Source of the DNA: Pirellulaceae bacterium
Lineage (GTDB): Bacteria; Planctomycetota; Planctomycetia; Pirellulales; Pirellulaceae
NCBI GenBank assembly: GCA_023382975.1
Contig: JAHDXO010000002.1
Span: forward strand, 23,434-87,433
Length of the DNA: 64,000 nt
Direction of reading: 5' to 3'
Positions 15,295 to 23,547 of this stretch are shown piece by piece (the first letter of the stretch is position 1; each line of letters opens with the position of its first letter). Below the pieces are notes generated by a model. The model saw only the letters and a list, made by a program, of their open reading frames with translations. It ran no database searches and was not told where the DNA came from. The position numbers and the translations under genes were made by a program.

Positions 15295-17064
15295 ATGCGA
15301 AAAGGAATCGCCGTATCACCAGGAATCGCGGTTGGAACCGCCTTCTGTGTCAACAAAATCTTCATCGCCCCGGCCGCTCAGCCCGCGGGAACGGTCGACA
15401 TCCAGGCGGAATTGGCGAAATACGATGCAGCCCGCCGTTGTGCCGAGGAGGATCTGATCACTCTCCGGGACCGGGCTGGCGACCAGCTCGGCGCCAGCGG
15501 AGCCGCGATTTTCGACGTTCACCGATCGATTCTGAGCGACACGGGATTTCTGAACCGGGTGCAGGACGGCATTATCGAAGGCCGTTTGAGTGCCCAGGCT
15601 TCGTTGCATCGGGCATTGGACATGTACAGCGATGCCTTCTCGAAGCTGGATGATCGGTATCTCCGCGAACGACTGACCGATATCCGCGACGTTGTCCAGC
15701 GCATCGAAGGCCATCTGGCCGACGTTCACTCGGCTCTCGACGACGACATGCTCTCGTCGAATCCGGTTATCTTGGTTGTAGACGAACTGCTCCCTTCGCA
15801 GGTTGTAGGTTTGGGTGCTCTCAAGATTCGCGGGATTGTGACGCAGTCCGGTTCGGAGACAAGTCATGCCGCCATCGTAGCGAGAAGTCTGGGGATTCCT
15901 GCCGTATCGGGAGTCCGAGACATCCTTGATTTGGTCAAAACGGGTGACTCGCTGGTGATCGATGGCCGCGAAGGGCTGGTCATCATCGGGCCGGACGGTG
16001 AAACCCAAGCCGCGTACTTGAAATTAGAACGCGAGTTTTTCGACTTCAAGGACCATTTGGCCGAGAACCGCGATGTGCCGGCGCTGACCGCGGACGGAGT
16101 CGAAATCGAGTTGCTGGCGAATGTGAACAGCGTGGCGGACGCGAAAGCGGCGGTGGCGATGGGGGCGACCGGCGTCGGTTTGTTTCGCACCGAGTATCTC
16201 TACCTGACTCATCCCACCGTGCCTTGCGAGGAGGAGCAGGTCGAGGAGTACGTCGACGTCATCCAGGCGAGCCCGCACCACCGCGTGACCATCCGGAGCC
16301 TCGATCTGGGCGGCGACAAAACGGTCCCGTTTCTCGGGCGCATGCACCAGGAATCCAATCCCTTCATGGGTTGGCGGAGCATCCGCCTTTGTTTCGAGCA
16401 TCCGGGGTTTCTGAACACGCAATTGCGGGCGGTGATGCGTGCCGCGGCTGTTGCCGAAGACCTCGGGGGTGATGTGCGGCTGATGTTCCCGATGATCACG
16501 ACGCTGGAGGAGATTTGCGAAGTCAGGAAATTGGTCGTGGATTCAGAAAACCAATTGCGGAGCGAGGGCAAACGGTTCGCCCGCGTTCCGCTCGGTATGA
16601 TGCTGGAAGTGCCCGCCGCGGCCATTTCCATCGAATCGATGCTTGATCTGGTCGACTTCGTGTCGATCGGATCCAACGATCTGGTGCAGTACTTGATGGC
16701 GGCCGACCGCGACAATCCCAAAGTGGCGCATCTCTGCCAGCCCTTGGCGCCACCAGTGTTGCAGGTGTTGAAAACAGTGATTCGTTCTTGCTTGGACGCC
16801 AACAAACCAGTGACGCTGTGCGGCGAGATGGCCGGACACACGCTGGCCTATGCCGTTCTGCTGGGCATGGGGCTGAGGAGTTTCAGCATGAGTCCCGCGC
16901 TGGTACCCTACATCAAGGAATTCGCCCGGCATCTCTCGACGCAAACGGCGGAATCGATCTTGCAACATGCCTTGACGATCCGCACGACGCTAGGGGTGAG
17001 GCAGTACCTGTCGGACGAACTGGGCAAACTGGTTCCCGATTTCGAACGGTTCAAGATCACGTGA
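15295..17064 (+). CDS. ptsI: Phosphoenolpyruvate-protein phosphotransferase (enzyme I, PtsI)
   Basis: A 589-residue enzyme I, which takes phosphate from PEP and passes it to HPr. The phosphorylated His191 lies in GSETSHAAIVARSLGIPAV, matching E. coli His189. The PEP-binding barrel has GLFRTEYLYL, SLDLGGDK, VPLGMMLEVPAA and SIGSNDLVQY, and the catalytic Cys509 lies in CGEMAGH. No HPr or enzyme II gene is visible, so the target system is elsewhere; a regulatory role is as likely as sugar import. A TATACT box at 15202-15207 is a possible -10 element. The next gene starts at or just after the stop (GTGA overlap, ATG at 17067), so the two are probably coupled. Confidence 0.94.
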   Translation: MRKGIAVSPGIAVGTAFCVNKIFIAPAAQPAGTVDIQAELAKYDAARRCAEEDLITLRDRAGDQLGASGAAIFDVHRSILSDTGFLNRVQDGIIEGRLSAQASLHRALDMYSDAFSKLDDRYLRERLTDIRDVVQRIEGHLADVHSALDDDMLSSNPVILVVDELLPSQVVGLGALKIRGIVTQSGSETSHAAIVARSLGIPAVSGVRDILDLVKTGDSLVIDGREGLVIIGPDGETQAAYLKLEREFFDFKDHLAENRDVPALTADGVEIELLANVNSVADAKAAVAMGATGVGLFRTEYLYLTHPTVPCEEEQVEEYVDVIQASPHHRVTIRSLDLGGDKTVPFLGRMHQESNPFMGWRSIRLCFEHPGFLNTQLRAVMRAAAVAEDLGGDVRLMFPMITTLEEICEVRKLVVDSENQLRSEGKRFARVPLGMMLEVPAAAISIESMLDLVDFVSIGSNDLVQYLMAADRDNPKVAHLCQPLAPPVLQVLKTVIRSCLDANKPVTLCGEMAGHTLAYAVLLGMGLRSFSMSPALVPYIKEFARHLSTQTAESILQHALTIRTTLGVRQYLSDELGKLVPDFERFKIT

Positions 17065-17066
17065 CG

Positions 17067-18131
17067 ATGGACGACCTACTGCCTGAATCCGAGCCCCGAT
17101 CCGGCCGACCGCTGTCGGTGGACCAACAGGTGGTCGTCGCCGAGGTGGTCGCTCAGGCCGCCGACGCGGGTTTGCCTCTTCCCGATGCGCTGTTGGCCGC
17201 CGCCGACGACATGCCGTCCGCACGCACTGCAGCGGCACTGCGGCAACTGGCCGGACAATTGCAGCAGGGCCGATCGCTGGACGAATGGTGTCAAGACCGG
17301 CGGACAACCCTGTCGTCGTACGTGGCGGGGTTGATCCGCGCCGGGCAGCGCAGCGGCGATTTGGCGGCAACCCTGATGGAATGGATCGACTGCCGCCAAG
17401 CCGTCCGGCAGACTTGGCGCTCGATTGTCGCCGCCATGCTTTACCCGGCGCTGCTGCTGGTGTTGTTGATCGTCTTGATCGGTTGCCTGGACTATCTGCT
17501 GGTGGGGCCGATGCTGGCCATGTTCGATGACTTTGAATTCGAGTTGCCCGCGGTCACCAAGTCCTTGGTCTGGCTTCACCGCGACCTGTTCCCTTGGCTG
17601 CCATTGGGCGGGTTGTCGCTGGTGATCGGCCTGCTGCTGTACCGCTGGCTAGCCGGCGCGGCGCGCTGGCGGCGGACGCTGACCGCGCTGCCGTTGTTGG
17701 GCATGTTGTGGTATTGGACCGGCGTGATGGAGTTGTCGCGGTTGTTGGCCGTGCTGCTGCGCCGCCAATTGCCGCTGCCCGAGGCGTTGCTCCTGGCCGC
17801 CGACGGAGTCCAAGACGCCAACATGCGCGAGATCGGACAGCGGTTGGCTGCTGGGGTGGAACGCGGCGCGGCGCTGTCGGACCTGATCGATGCCACGTAC
17901 CGCTTGCCGGCCAGTCTGGTGCCGTTGGTGCGGTGGGGCGAGCGGACGGGCCAACTGGCCGAGGCTTTTCAATTGGCGGGGCAGATGTACGAAGGGCGTT
18001 CGCGGATGCGTGCCGAGCTGCTGGCCGCCTTGCTGCCGCCGCTGGTGTTCGTCGTGTTGGCGACGGTGATTCCGCTGTTTCTGCTGGGGCTTTACGCGCC
18101 GATGATGAGCATGATGCAGTGGCTCATGTGA
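17067..18131 (+). CDS. Type II secretion/type IV pilus inner-membrane protein, GspF/PilC-like (first of two)
   Basis: A 354-residue protein with two T2SSF-type repeats. The first has ALRQLAGQLQQGRSL and GLIRAGQRSGDLAATL; the second has LRRQLPLPEALLLAADG and LVRWGERTGQLAEAF. Transmembrane stretches are at about residues 125-150, 175-195 and 325-345. GspF/PilC proteins form the inner-membrane platform on which pseudopilins are assembled. The start is ATG 17067, or GTG 17061 overlapping the ptsI stop. It is one of two adjacent GspF-like genes; no GspE ATPase or GspD secretin gene is in the window. Confidence 0.85.
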   Translation: MDDLLPESEPRSGRPLSVDQQVVVAEVVAQAADAGLPLPDALLAAADDMPSARTAAALRQLAGQLQQGRSLDEWCQDRRTTLSSYVAGLIRAGQRSGDLAATLMEWIDCRQAVRQTWRSIVAAMLYPALLLVLLIVLIGCLDYLLVGPMLAMFDDFEFELPAVTKSLVWLHRDLFPWLPLGGLSLVIGLLLYRWLAGAARWRRTLTALPLLGMLWYWTGVMELSRLLAVLLRRQLPLPEALLLAADGVQDANMREIGQRLAAGVERGAALSDLIDATYRLPASLVPLVRWGERTGQLAEAFQLAGQMYEGRSRMRAELLAALLPPLVFVVLATVIPLFLLGLYAPMMSMMQWLM

Positions 18132-18159
18132 AGACTCACCGGGGGGAGACGAGTACAAC

Positions 18160-19419
18160 ATGCCATACAATCCCGCAGAATTCCTAGCGGTGGCTCTGGT
18201 CGGCGCCGCCATGCTGTGGACGGTGCGGCTGGTGTACGGCGCGCGCCGCGGCCCCTCCGAAGATCTAGTCAAACGCGTGCTCTTGTTGGCTGGCTGGATT
18301 CTGCTGATCGCCGGTTCGGTGGCGGGCACCGTCGGGCTTACGGGACCGCTGTTGTTGTTGCCCGGAGTCGGATTGTTGATCGTCGGCCTGACCTATTTCA
18401 AGTACATGGCGGCCGAGCGGCGGGCGCTGTTGTGGGCGCTGGCCGTCGCGGCCGAAAAGGGAATTCCGTTGGAACAGGCGGCTCGCGCCTTTGCCGACGA
18501 ACGCTCGGTCCAGATCGGCATGCGGTCGGCACGGCTGGCGGACCTGTTGGAGCAGGGTATCCCGCTGCCGGTGGCGCTGTCGATGTCCCGCAACCCGCTG
18601 CCCGCCGACGCGCTGTTGGCGGCCCGCTTGGGCTCCGAGTCCGGGCGGATGGGCGAGGCCTTGCGGATGTCGTTGGACTACGGCGACCATTTCGAAGCGG
18701 TGCTCCGCGACGTGGCCGCCAAGTATTGCTATTTGCTGGGCATCGTGGCGACTGCATTCGTCATTGTCAGTTTCACGATGCTGAAAATCGTCCCCGTATT
18801 CACGAAGATGTTCCAGGAGTTCGAACTGGAACTGCCAGCGTTGACCATTTCGATGATCGCGGCTTCCGAGTTCTTTGTCGTCTTCTGGTGGTTTGTCGTC
18901 CCGCTTGCCCTGTTTCCGCTGCTGGCCTTGCTGGCGGCCGGAGTCACGTTCTACTTGGGATCGTCGCGGTACGAACTGCCCCTGCTGCAGCGGATTTGGT
19001 TGCGGTGCGACAGCGCGTTGGTGATGCGAGCCTTGGCGGTTTCGGTCCGCCAGCAGCAGGATCTGGCTGCGGCCGTGTATCGCTTGTCGCGCCAATACCC
19101 GCGCAACAGCATCGGCAAACGGCTGGCCAAAGCGTCGCAACGGATCGATAATGGCCAGTCGTGGACCGAAGCGTTGCAGCAAGTTGGGCTGATCCGGATC
19201 GCGGATCGCGCCGTGCTCGAATCGGCGCAGCGGGTCGGCAATCTGGCCTGGGCGTTGGACGAAATGGCGGACAGTACGCTGCGGCGGTTCGCGTATCGGC
19301 TGCGGGCGGTGATTCAGGTCGTCTTTCCGCTGGTGATTGTCGGATTCGGCCTACTGGTCTTCTGGTTCGTCACCGGGTTGTTCCTGCCGCTGATTGCCAT
19401 GATAGAGGGCTTGTCATGA
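18160..19419 (+). CDS. GspF/PilC-like inner-membrane protein (second of two)
   Basis: A 419-residue protein of the same family as its neighbour but with a longer N-terminus holding three hydrophobic segments (about residues 8-25, 44-60 and 63-80). GspF-type blocks are ALAVAAEKGIPLEQAARAF, RLGSESGRMGEALRMSL, ALAVSVRQQQDLAAAVYRL and SAQRVGNLAWALDEMAD, with a transmembrane segment after each half. Two GspF-like proteins in a row suggest a heteromeric platform. Its stop overlaps the next start by four bases (ATGA at 19416-19419), beginning a run of coupled pseudopilin genes. Confidence 0.85.
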   Translation: MPYNPAEFLAVALVGAAMLWTVRLVYGARRGPSEDLVKRVLLLAGWILLIAGSVAGTVGLTGPLLLLPGVGLLIVGLTYFKYMAAERRALLWALAVAAEKGIPLEQAARAFADERSVQIGMRSARLADLLEQGIPLPVALSMSRNPLPADALLAARLGSESGRMGEALRMSLDYGDHFEAVLRDVAAKYCYLLGIVATAFVIVSFTMLKIVPVFTKMFQEFELELPALTISMIAASEFFVVFWWFVVPLALFPLLALLAAGVTFYLGSSRYELPLLQRIWLRCDSALVMRALAVSVRQQQDLAAAVYRLSRQYPRNSIGKRLAKASQRIDNGQSWTEALQQVGLIRIADRAVLESAQRVGNLAWALDEMADSTLRRFAYRLRAVIQVVFPLVIVGFGLLVFWFVTGLFLPLIAMIEGLS

Positions 19420-19835
19420 TTAGGAATCGCAAACCGCGAGGAGCGACGTTCATCGAGTGTATGGTGGCCCTGGTCATCCTGGGCGCGGCCATCGTGGCGG
19501 CGGCTCAGATGACCGTCACCGTCATGGGCCAGCAGCGCCAGGCGACTCAACGGCAACTCGCGCGGCAGGAAGCGGCCAATCTGATGGAAGAGGTCTTCGG
19601 GATGTCCGACCAGCAGTTGACGGAATTCGCCAGCGACGGGCGCGATCTCGAATTGTCCGAAACGGCTCGGCGTTGGCTGCCCGAGGCCGTGGCAACGGCA
19701 AGGGTGGAAACGGTGGAGGAGTCGCCATCCGGCAAACGCATTCAGGTGGAAGTCCGCTGGACAGACAAGTCTGGCCAGCCGGTGCGGCCGGTGCAGATCG
19801 TCGCTTGGCGCTTCGACCGGGAGACGCAGCCATGA
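19416..19835 (+). CDS. Type IV pilin-like/pseudopilin, minor (GspI-like position)
   Basis: A 139-residue protein with a prepilin leader RNRKPRG and the class-III cleavage site before ATFIECMVALVILG, with Glu at +5 of the mature chain, then a hydrophobic helix. A prepilin peptidase would cut and methylate it, after which it joins a pseudopilus built on the GspF platform. The C-terminal half is a small globular part with many charged residues. The start and stop overlap both neighbours through ATGA, so translation is coupled. Assignment to GspI rests on gene order only. Confidence 0.82.
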   Translation: MIRNRKPRGATFIECMVALVILGAAIVAAAQMTVTVMGQQRQATQRQLARQEAANLMEEVFGMSDQQLTEFASDGRDLELSETARRWLPEAVATARVETVEESPSGKRIQVEVRWTDKSGQPVRPVQIVAWRFDRETQP

Positions 19836-20410
19836 ACCGCCACCGCCACGGGATCACGCTGGTCGAGATGCAAGTCGTCATCACGCTGATGGGCGTCCTG
19901 CTGGGACTGTCCGGTGTCTGCCTGCATACCATGTACCGCGCCCAGGCACGTCTGGAAGGCAACATCCAACGGCGTGCAGCGTTGGACCGCTTGGCACTGC
20001 AATTGCGCACCGATGCCCACTCGGCCGTCGCGGCCCGGTTGCTGAACGACAATGCGACACGAATGCTGGTACTCACCGCGCCGGACGACGTCGAAATCGT
20101 CTATCGAGCGCAGCAGACCGATGTGAGCCGCACGGTCAGAGCTAAGGCGGCGGAAGAAGCGGAACAGTCGCCGCGCGCCGATTTCCTGCATCGCGACACC
20201 TTCCGATTGTCCGGCGCGGCGGGGGTGGAATGGCAACTGTCCGACGATGCCCAGCCGGTCGTGTCCATGACCGTTTTGCCGGCCGACGGCTTGGCGAGAA
20301 ACGGAACGGCCGTACCGACGACGATCCGAACCAGCGTCGGCTGGCAAGCCCAACGCCAACAGATCTCCACGCACCACCGCGCCAGCGAATCCGGAGGTGC
20401 CGAGCCATGA
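19832..20410 (+). CDS. Type IV pilin-like/pseudopilin, minor (GspJ-like position)
   Basis: A 192-residue protein with leader NRHRHG and cleavage before ITLVEMQVVITLMGVLLGL (Glu at +5), the standard prepilin motif. The rest is a soluble domain with a region of the type ALQLRTDAHSA that resembles minor pseudopilins of the GspJ class; gene order supports this. It overlaps the preceding and following genes by ATGA at 19832 and 20407, so the four pilin genes are probably made as one unit. Confidence 0.8.
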   Translation: MNRHRHGITLVEMQVVITLMGVLLGLSGVCLHTMYRAQARLEGNIQRRAALDRLALQLRTDAHSAVAARLLNDNATRMLVLTAPDDVEIVYRAQQTDVSRTVRAKAAEEAEQSPRADFLHRDTFRLSGAAGVEWQLSDDAQPVVSMTVLPADGLARNGTAVPTTIRTSVGWQAQRQQISTHHRASESGGAEP

Positions 20411-21042
20411 GTCGATTTAACACCCTTCACATCAAGAAAATGGAATTTGAACGACTAACTGAGCTTTTCGACGTTGCGCCCCGTCTCCGCCGAGCTTGCT
20501 CGGTGGGACGACGATTTTGCGCCACATTGCTTCCACCGAGCAAGCTCGGCGGGGAGCGGAGAACGCGGGGATTCGCCCGTTTCGTGCAGAATCACCGCAC
20601 CACCGAGCAAGCTCGGCGGGGGCGAAGCCAGACATTCTCCGCCCGTCGGTCGGGTGCGATTCTGGCGATGACGTTGGTTTGCTTGCTGGTCGTGGGAGCG
20701 TTGGGCGCGATGCTCGTGCGATCTGCGTTGCGCGAGGCCCAGCAGTCCCGGCAGCGCGAGCAACAGTTGCAGACACTCTGGCTGGTCGAGTCGGGATTGG
20801 AACGCGGGCTGGCTCGTCTGGCCGCCTCGGCGGATTACAAAGGCGAAATTTGGCAAATCCCGGCCGATGCGCTGGGTGGAGGCGATGCGGCCACGGTCGG
20901 CATCGTGGTCGAGACGATCGAAGAGAACACGGCCGCGCGGCGGATCGCAGTCGAGGCCATTTATCCCGACGATTCGCAGCGGCGGATCGTCCAGCGTCGC
21001 AACATTCAAGTCGAACTGCTTCCCACGGGAGGAGAATCATGA
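20407..21042 (+). CDS. GspK-like membrane protein with N-terminal insertion of palindromic repeats
   Basis: A 211-residue protein. From residue ~81 it reads RRSGAILAMTLVCLLVVGALG followed by a helix and ESGLERGLARLA, the pattern of GspK or PilX-type minor pilin proteins, where the hydrophobic helix is normally at the very N-terminus. The 80 residues before it match nothing I recognise and are largely encoded by three copies of a 20-bp palindromic repeat (20487-20619) with the DNA between them. The insertion keeps the frame. The start ATG at 20407 overlaps the upstream stop (ATGA) and the stop overlaps the next start. If the long N-terminus is made, prepilin processing would have to occur at an unusual internal position. 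Confidence 0.7.
   Translation: MSRFNTLHIKKMEFERLTELFDVAPRLRRACSVGRRFCATLLPPSKLGGERRTRGFARFVQNHRTTEQARRGRSQTFSARRSGAILAMTLVCLLVVGALGAMLVRSALREAQQSRQREQQLQTLWLVESGLERGLARLAASADYKGEIWQIPADALGGGDAATVGIVVETIEENTAARRIAVEAIYPDDSQRRIVQRRNIQVELLPTGGES
20487..20619 (+). repeat. Three copies of a 20-bp palindromic repeat inside a coding sequence
   Basis: CCACCGAGCAAGCTCGGCGG occurs at 20533-20552 and 20600-20619, and in exact inverted form at 20487-20506. Each copy is itself nearly palindromic (CCGAGCAAGCTCGG). Copy 1 is read as RRACSVG, copy 2 as PSKLGG and copy 3 as TEQARRG, so the copies sit in different frames or orientation, as expected for inserted elements rather than a duplicated protein motif. 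Confidence 0.85.
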
Positions 21043-22106
21043 AACGGCGTACTCGATTCGTAGGCACTCAACCAGTCGGATTTACCCTGGTCGAGTTGTT
21101 GGTGGTGATCGCCATCATCGGCATCCTGGTCGCGCTACTGCTGCCGGCCATTCAAGCGGCCCGCGAGGCGGCGCGGCGAATCCAATGCGCCAACCAATTG
21201 GCTCAACTGATCGTGGCGGTCCACAACTACGAGATGGGCCACACTTTCTACCCGCCGGGCACCATTGAGGCGCAGGGGCCGATCCAGAACCACGCCTGGG
21301 GCTATCACCACAACTGGATCATCCAGTTGCTGCCGTACATGGAGCAGAGCGCGAAATACAATCACATCGACCGGTCGGTCGGCGTCTACCATCCCAACAA
21401 CTTTCCGGTTCGCATTCTGACGATGGAAACGCTGATCTGCCCTTCGCAGGCTTCCGTCTCGTCCGGCTACAGTTCGTACGCGGCCGTGCATCACGACGTC
21501 GAAGCGCCGATCGACGCGAACAACAACGGCGTGTTTTTCTTGAACAGCCGCATCGGCTATCAAGACGTCAAGGACGGGTCCGCGTGGACGATCTTCCTGG
21601 GCGAGAAGCTGATCGAGCAAGGCGATTTAGGTTGGATGTCGGGCACCAATGCTACGTTGCGGAACACGGGCGTGTCTCCCGTGGGATCGGGGTGGGGAAC
21701 CGGGGCACCGAGCCGAAACAACGAGACTTTGGAACAGGCCATCCGACGTGAGGCCGCCGAACGAGGCTACCGGTTGCCTAGTGGCTATGGAAGGGAAGGC
21801 ATGTTTGACGAGGATGGTTATCTGATAGGGCCCGGCGGATTTTCCGCCGACGGCGGTGACGGGACCTACGAGCCGCAAGGCGCGGAGGATGGCCGCAAAC
21901 CGCCCGTGAAACTGCCCGACCCGCCACCGCCCGCGGCACCGGGGCCGGTGTTGCCCATCGGCGGCTTCGGCAGCGAGCATCCCGGCGGCTCGATGTTCGC
22001 CATGGGCGACGGGAGCGTGCGGTTCATTACCCGATCGATTTCCGCTCAGGTATTTCAGCAATTGGGCCACCGGGCCGACGGGAAACTGCTGGACGATTCG
22101 TTCTAG
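21039..22106 (+). CDS. DUF1559 family pseudopilin-like protein (planctomycete type)
   Basis: A 355-residue protein with the prepilin motif after QPVG: FTLVELLVVIAIIGILVALL with Glu at +5, followed by PAIQAAREAARRIQC, the hallmark of the DUF1559 family expanded in planctomycetes. The C-terminus has the H-x9-DG motif (HPGGSMFAMGDG). Members are thought to be exported pseudopilin-like surface proteins. A Gly/Pro-rich insert around residues 265-315 precedes the H-x9-DG block. It is the last gene of the coupled run starting at 17067, its ATG overlapping the GspK-like stop. Confidence 0.93.
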   Translation: MKRRTRFVGTQPVGFTLVELLVVIAIIGILVALLLPAIQAAREAARRIQCANQLAQLIVAVHNYEMGHTFYPPGTIEAQGPIQNHAWGYHHNWIIQLLPYMEQSAKYNHIDRSVGVYHPNNFPVRILTMETLICPSQASVSSGYSSYAAVHHDVEAPIDANNNGVFFLNSRIGYQDVKDGSAWTIFLGEKLIEQGDLGWMSGTNATLRNTGVSPVGSGWGTGAPSRNNETLEQAIRREAAERGYRLPSGYGREGMFDEDGYLIGPGGFSADGGDGTYEPQGAEDGRKPPVKLPDPPPPAAPGPVLPIGGFGSEHPGGSMFAMGDGSVRFITRSISAQVFQQLGHRADGKLLDDSF

Positions 22107-22182
22107 AGCATGATTTCTCGAATTGTGTCATTCGAGTGATTCGTGTTCTTTCGACCGTTCTTTCAGTAGGCGACTGGGTTGT

Positions 22183-22677
22183 ATGTCCGACGTTCCTCGC
22201 ACCCCGAATATCGACCATAGCTATCCGCTCAGCACACTGTTCCTGCTGACCGCGGCCTGCGCGTCGGTCTTGGCCTTGATCACGCCGTTGGTCCGCGGCC
22301 GGGTTGGTGAGGACATCGGACTGGAAGACTTCGCGGTCTCCGTGATCGTGGGCGGCATCGTGCTGGGCGCGGTCGGCGCCCTGCTGGGGTTGCTCCACTA
22401 CCGGCGGCTGTTCAGTTCGCTGGTCGGACTGATGATCGGAATCATCCTGGGCACCTTGGTCGCGCCGCTCGGCTTCGTTCCCACCGAGGACTTTGCCTAC
22501 GTCCTGCTGTCTGCGGGCGGTGGCAGCCTCGTCATGCTCGCGCTGGCCGCCGTCGTTCGCCTGCGCGGCGACGGCTGGCACAAAGGCGATCTGCGCGGAC
22601 TGGCGACGAGACCCCAACAACCCAAACGCCACCCGCTCGATCCCGATCCCGAGGACGAACCGCCGAGCGAAGCGTAA
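22183..22677 (+). CDS. Small membrane protein of unknown function
   Basis: A 164-residue protein with about four hydrophobic helices between residues ~17 and ~125 (STLFLLTAACASVLALI, SVIVGGIVLGAVGALLGLL, LVGLMIGIILGTLVAPLG, VLLSAGGGSLVMLALAAVV). The helices are rich in GxxxG-type packing motifs. The C-terminal tail is charged and Pro-rich. I do not recognise the family. It lies 76 bases after the DUF1559 gene, on the same strand. The ATG at 22183 is preferred because 20 Cys/Ser-rich codons upstream look non-coding. Confidence 0.6.
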   Translation: MSDVPRTPNIDHSYPLSTLFLLTAACASVLALITPLVRGRVGEDIGLEDFAVSVIVGGIVLGAVGALLGLLHYRRLFSSLVGLMIGIILGTLVAPLGFVPTEDFAYVLLSAGGGSLVMLALAAVVRLRGDGWHKGDLRGLATRPQQPKRHPLDPDPEDEPPSEA

Positions 22678-22692
22678 TTGTGGAGAAGTGGC

Positions 22693-22992
22693 ATGAACAC
22701 CTTGGTTGACCACGTCAGGTCTGCGATCTATCAGGACGGATACATCGTTGTGTCCATGATGAGTGGGATCGAGATCCGCTTTCCTGTTGCCCGCAATCCT
22801 CGGCTTTCGAACGGGACGTCTGAACAACTCGGCAACATTGAGATATCGCCCTACGGTCTGCACTGGCCCGATCTTGACGAGGATCTGTCATTTCGCGGGT
22901 TGTTCGAGGGCGACTATGGCCAGTCGAGATCCTGTCGCGCAATCAGGAATCGCGGCGTCCCATCGACTGACACGGTACAGCATCCAGCATGA
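22693..22992 (+). CDS. DUF2442 protein with altered C-terminus
   Basis: A 99-residue protein. Residues 20-75 carry the DUF2442 pattern: IRFPVARNPRLSNGTSEQL, then GLHWPDLDEDLSFRGLFEG. DUF2442 genes are often found next to DUF4160 genes in toxin-antitoxin-like or mobile contexts; no such partner is here. The family usually ends soon after the second block, but here ~25 further residues rich in Ser and Arg follow, possibly a changed reading frame or read-through into former non-coding DNA. It begins 15 bases after the membrane-protein gene. Confidence 0.7.
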   Translation: MNTLVDHVRSAIYQDGYIVVSMMSGIEIRFPVARNPRLSNGTSEQLGNIEISPYGLHWPDLDEDLSFRGLFEGDYGQSRSCRAIRNRGVPSTDTVQHPA

Positions 22993-22996
22993 TGCG

Positions 22997-23065
22997 CGAC
23001 GAAGCGGGAAGCTCCGGGACTCGCGCCACCCGGCCTCGGAGATTCCCGGCCGCGTGGCTTCGTCG
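22997..23065. terminator. Inverted repeat between convergent genes
   Basis: CGACGAAGC (22997-23005) can pair with GCTTCGTCG (23057-23065), with more pairing inside (GGGAAGCTCC with GGAGATTCCC). It lies between two convergent genes and could end transcription from both sides, but there is no U-rich tail, so a classical intrinsic terminator is not certain. Confidence 0.35.
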
Positions 23066-23076
23066 GTTCGACCGGC

Positions 23077-23469
23077 TCAGTATCCGAGTTCCTCCAGATC
23101 GTCTTCGTCCAGGCCGTGGTAGTGGCCCAGTTCGTGGAGCAGAGTGATGCGGATCTGGCGGAGCAACTCTTGTTCCTCGATGCGGCCGCGCCGGTCGCGG
23201 GCCATTTCGAGGATGCCTTCGCGGTACAGATAGATGGCGTCGGACAGCACGCCCGAGATCTCGACGTGCCGCTCGGTCAGCGGGATGCCGGTGTACAAGC
23301 CGCAGAGCCCGCGGCGGCTGCGCACGCCCATCTGCTGCATGACGCGCCGCGACGGATGGTCCTCGACGTACATCGTCACTTCATCCAGTAATTCATGGAC
23401 GCGCGGCGGCGCATCGGCCAGCACCCGGTCGACCTGCTCATCGAAATATCGCCGCAGTGATTCTTTCAT
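23077..23469 (-). CDS. Zincin-like metallopeptidase family protein (PF06262 type)
   Basis: A 130-residue protein ending with the family signature HELGHYHGLDEDDLEELGY; the HExxHxxGxxxxD arrangement supplies two His and an Asp as zinc ligands and a Glu as catalyst. Other family landmarks are LCGLYTGIPLTER and IYLYREGI. Proteins of this size and pattern are a widely conserved minimal zincin of unknown substrate. The ATG at 23469 is chosen because the N-terminus KESLRRYFDEQVDRVL fits the family start; upstream codons do not. It lies 78 bases after the nucleotidyltransferase gene on the same strand. Confidence 0.88.
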   Translation of the reverse strand: MKESLRRYFDEQVDRVLADAPPRVHELLDEVTMYVEDHPSRRVMQQMGVRSRRGLCGLYTGIPLTERHVEISGVLSDAIYLYREGILEMARDRRGRIEEQELLRQIRITLLHELGHYHGLDEDDLEELGY

Positions 23470-23547
23470 GCTTGATGTTTCTTCAGCGAAGCCTGAAGCT
23501 TGAAGTACCTGACCTCGGTCGCGTGAGTGCTTTGGCAAGCGGAATCC

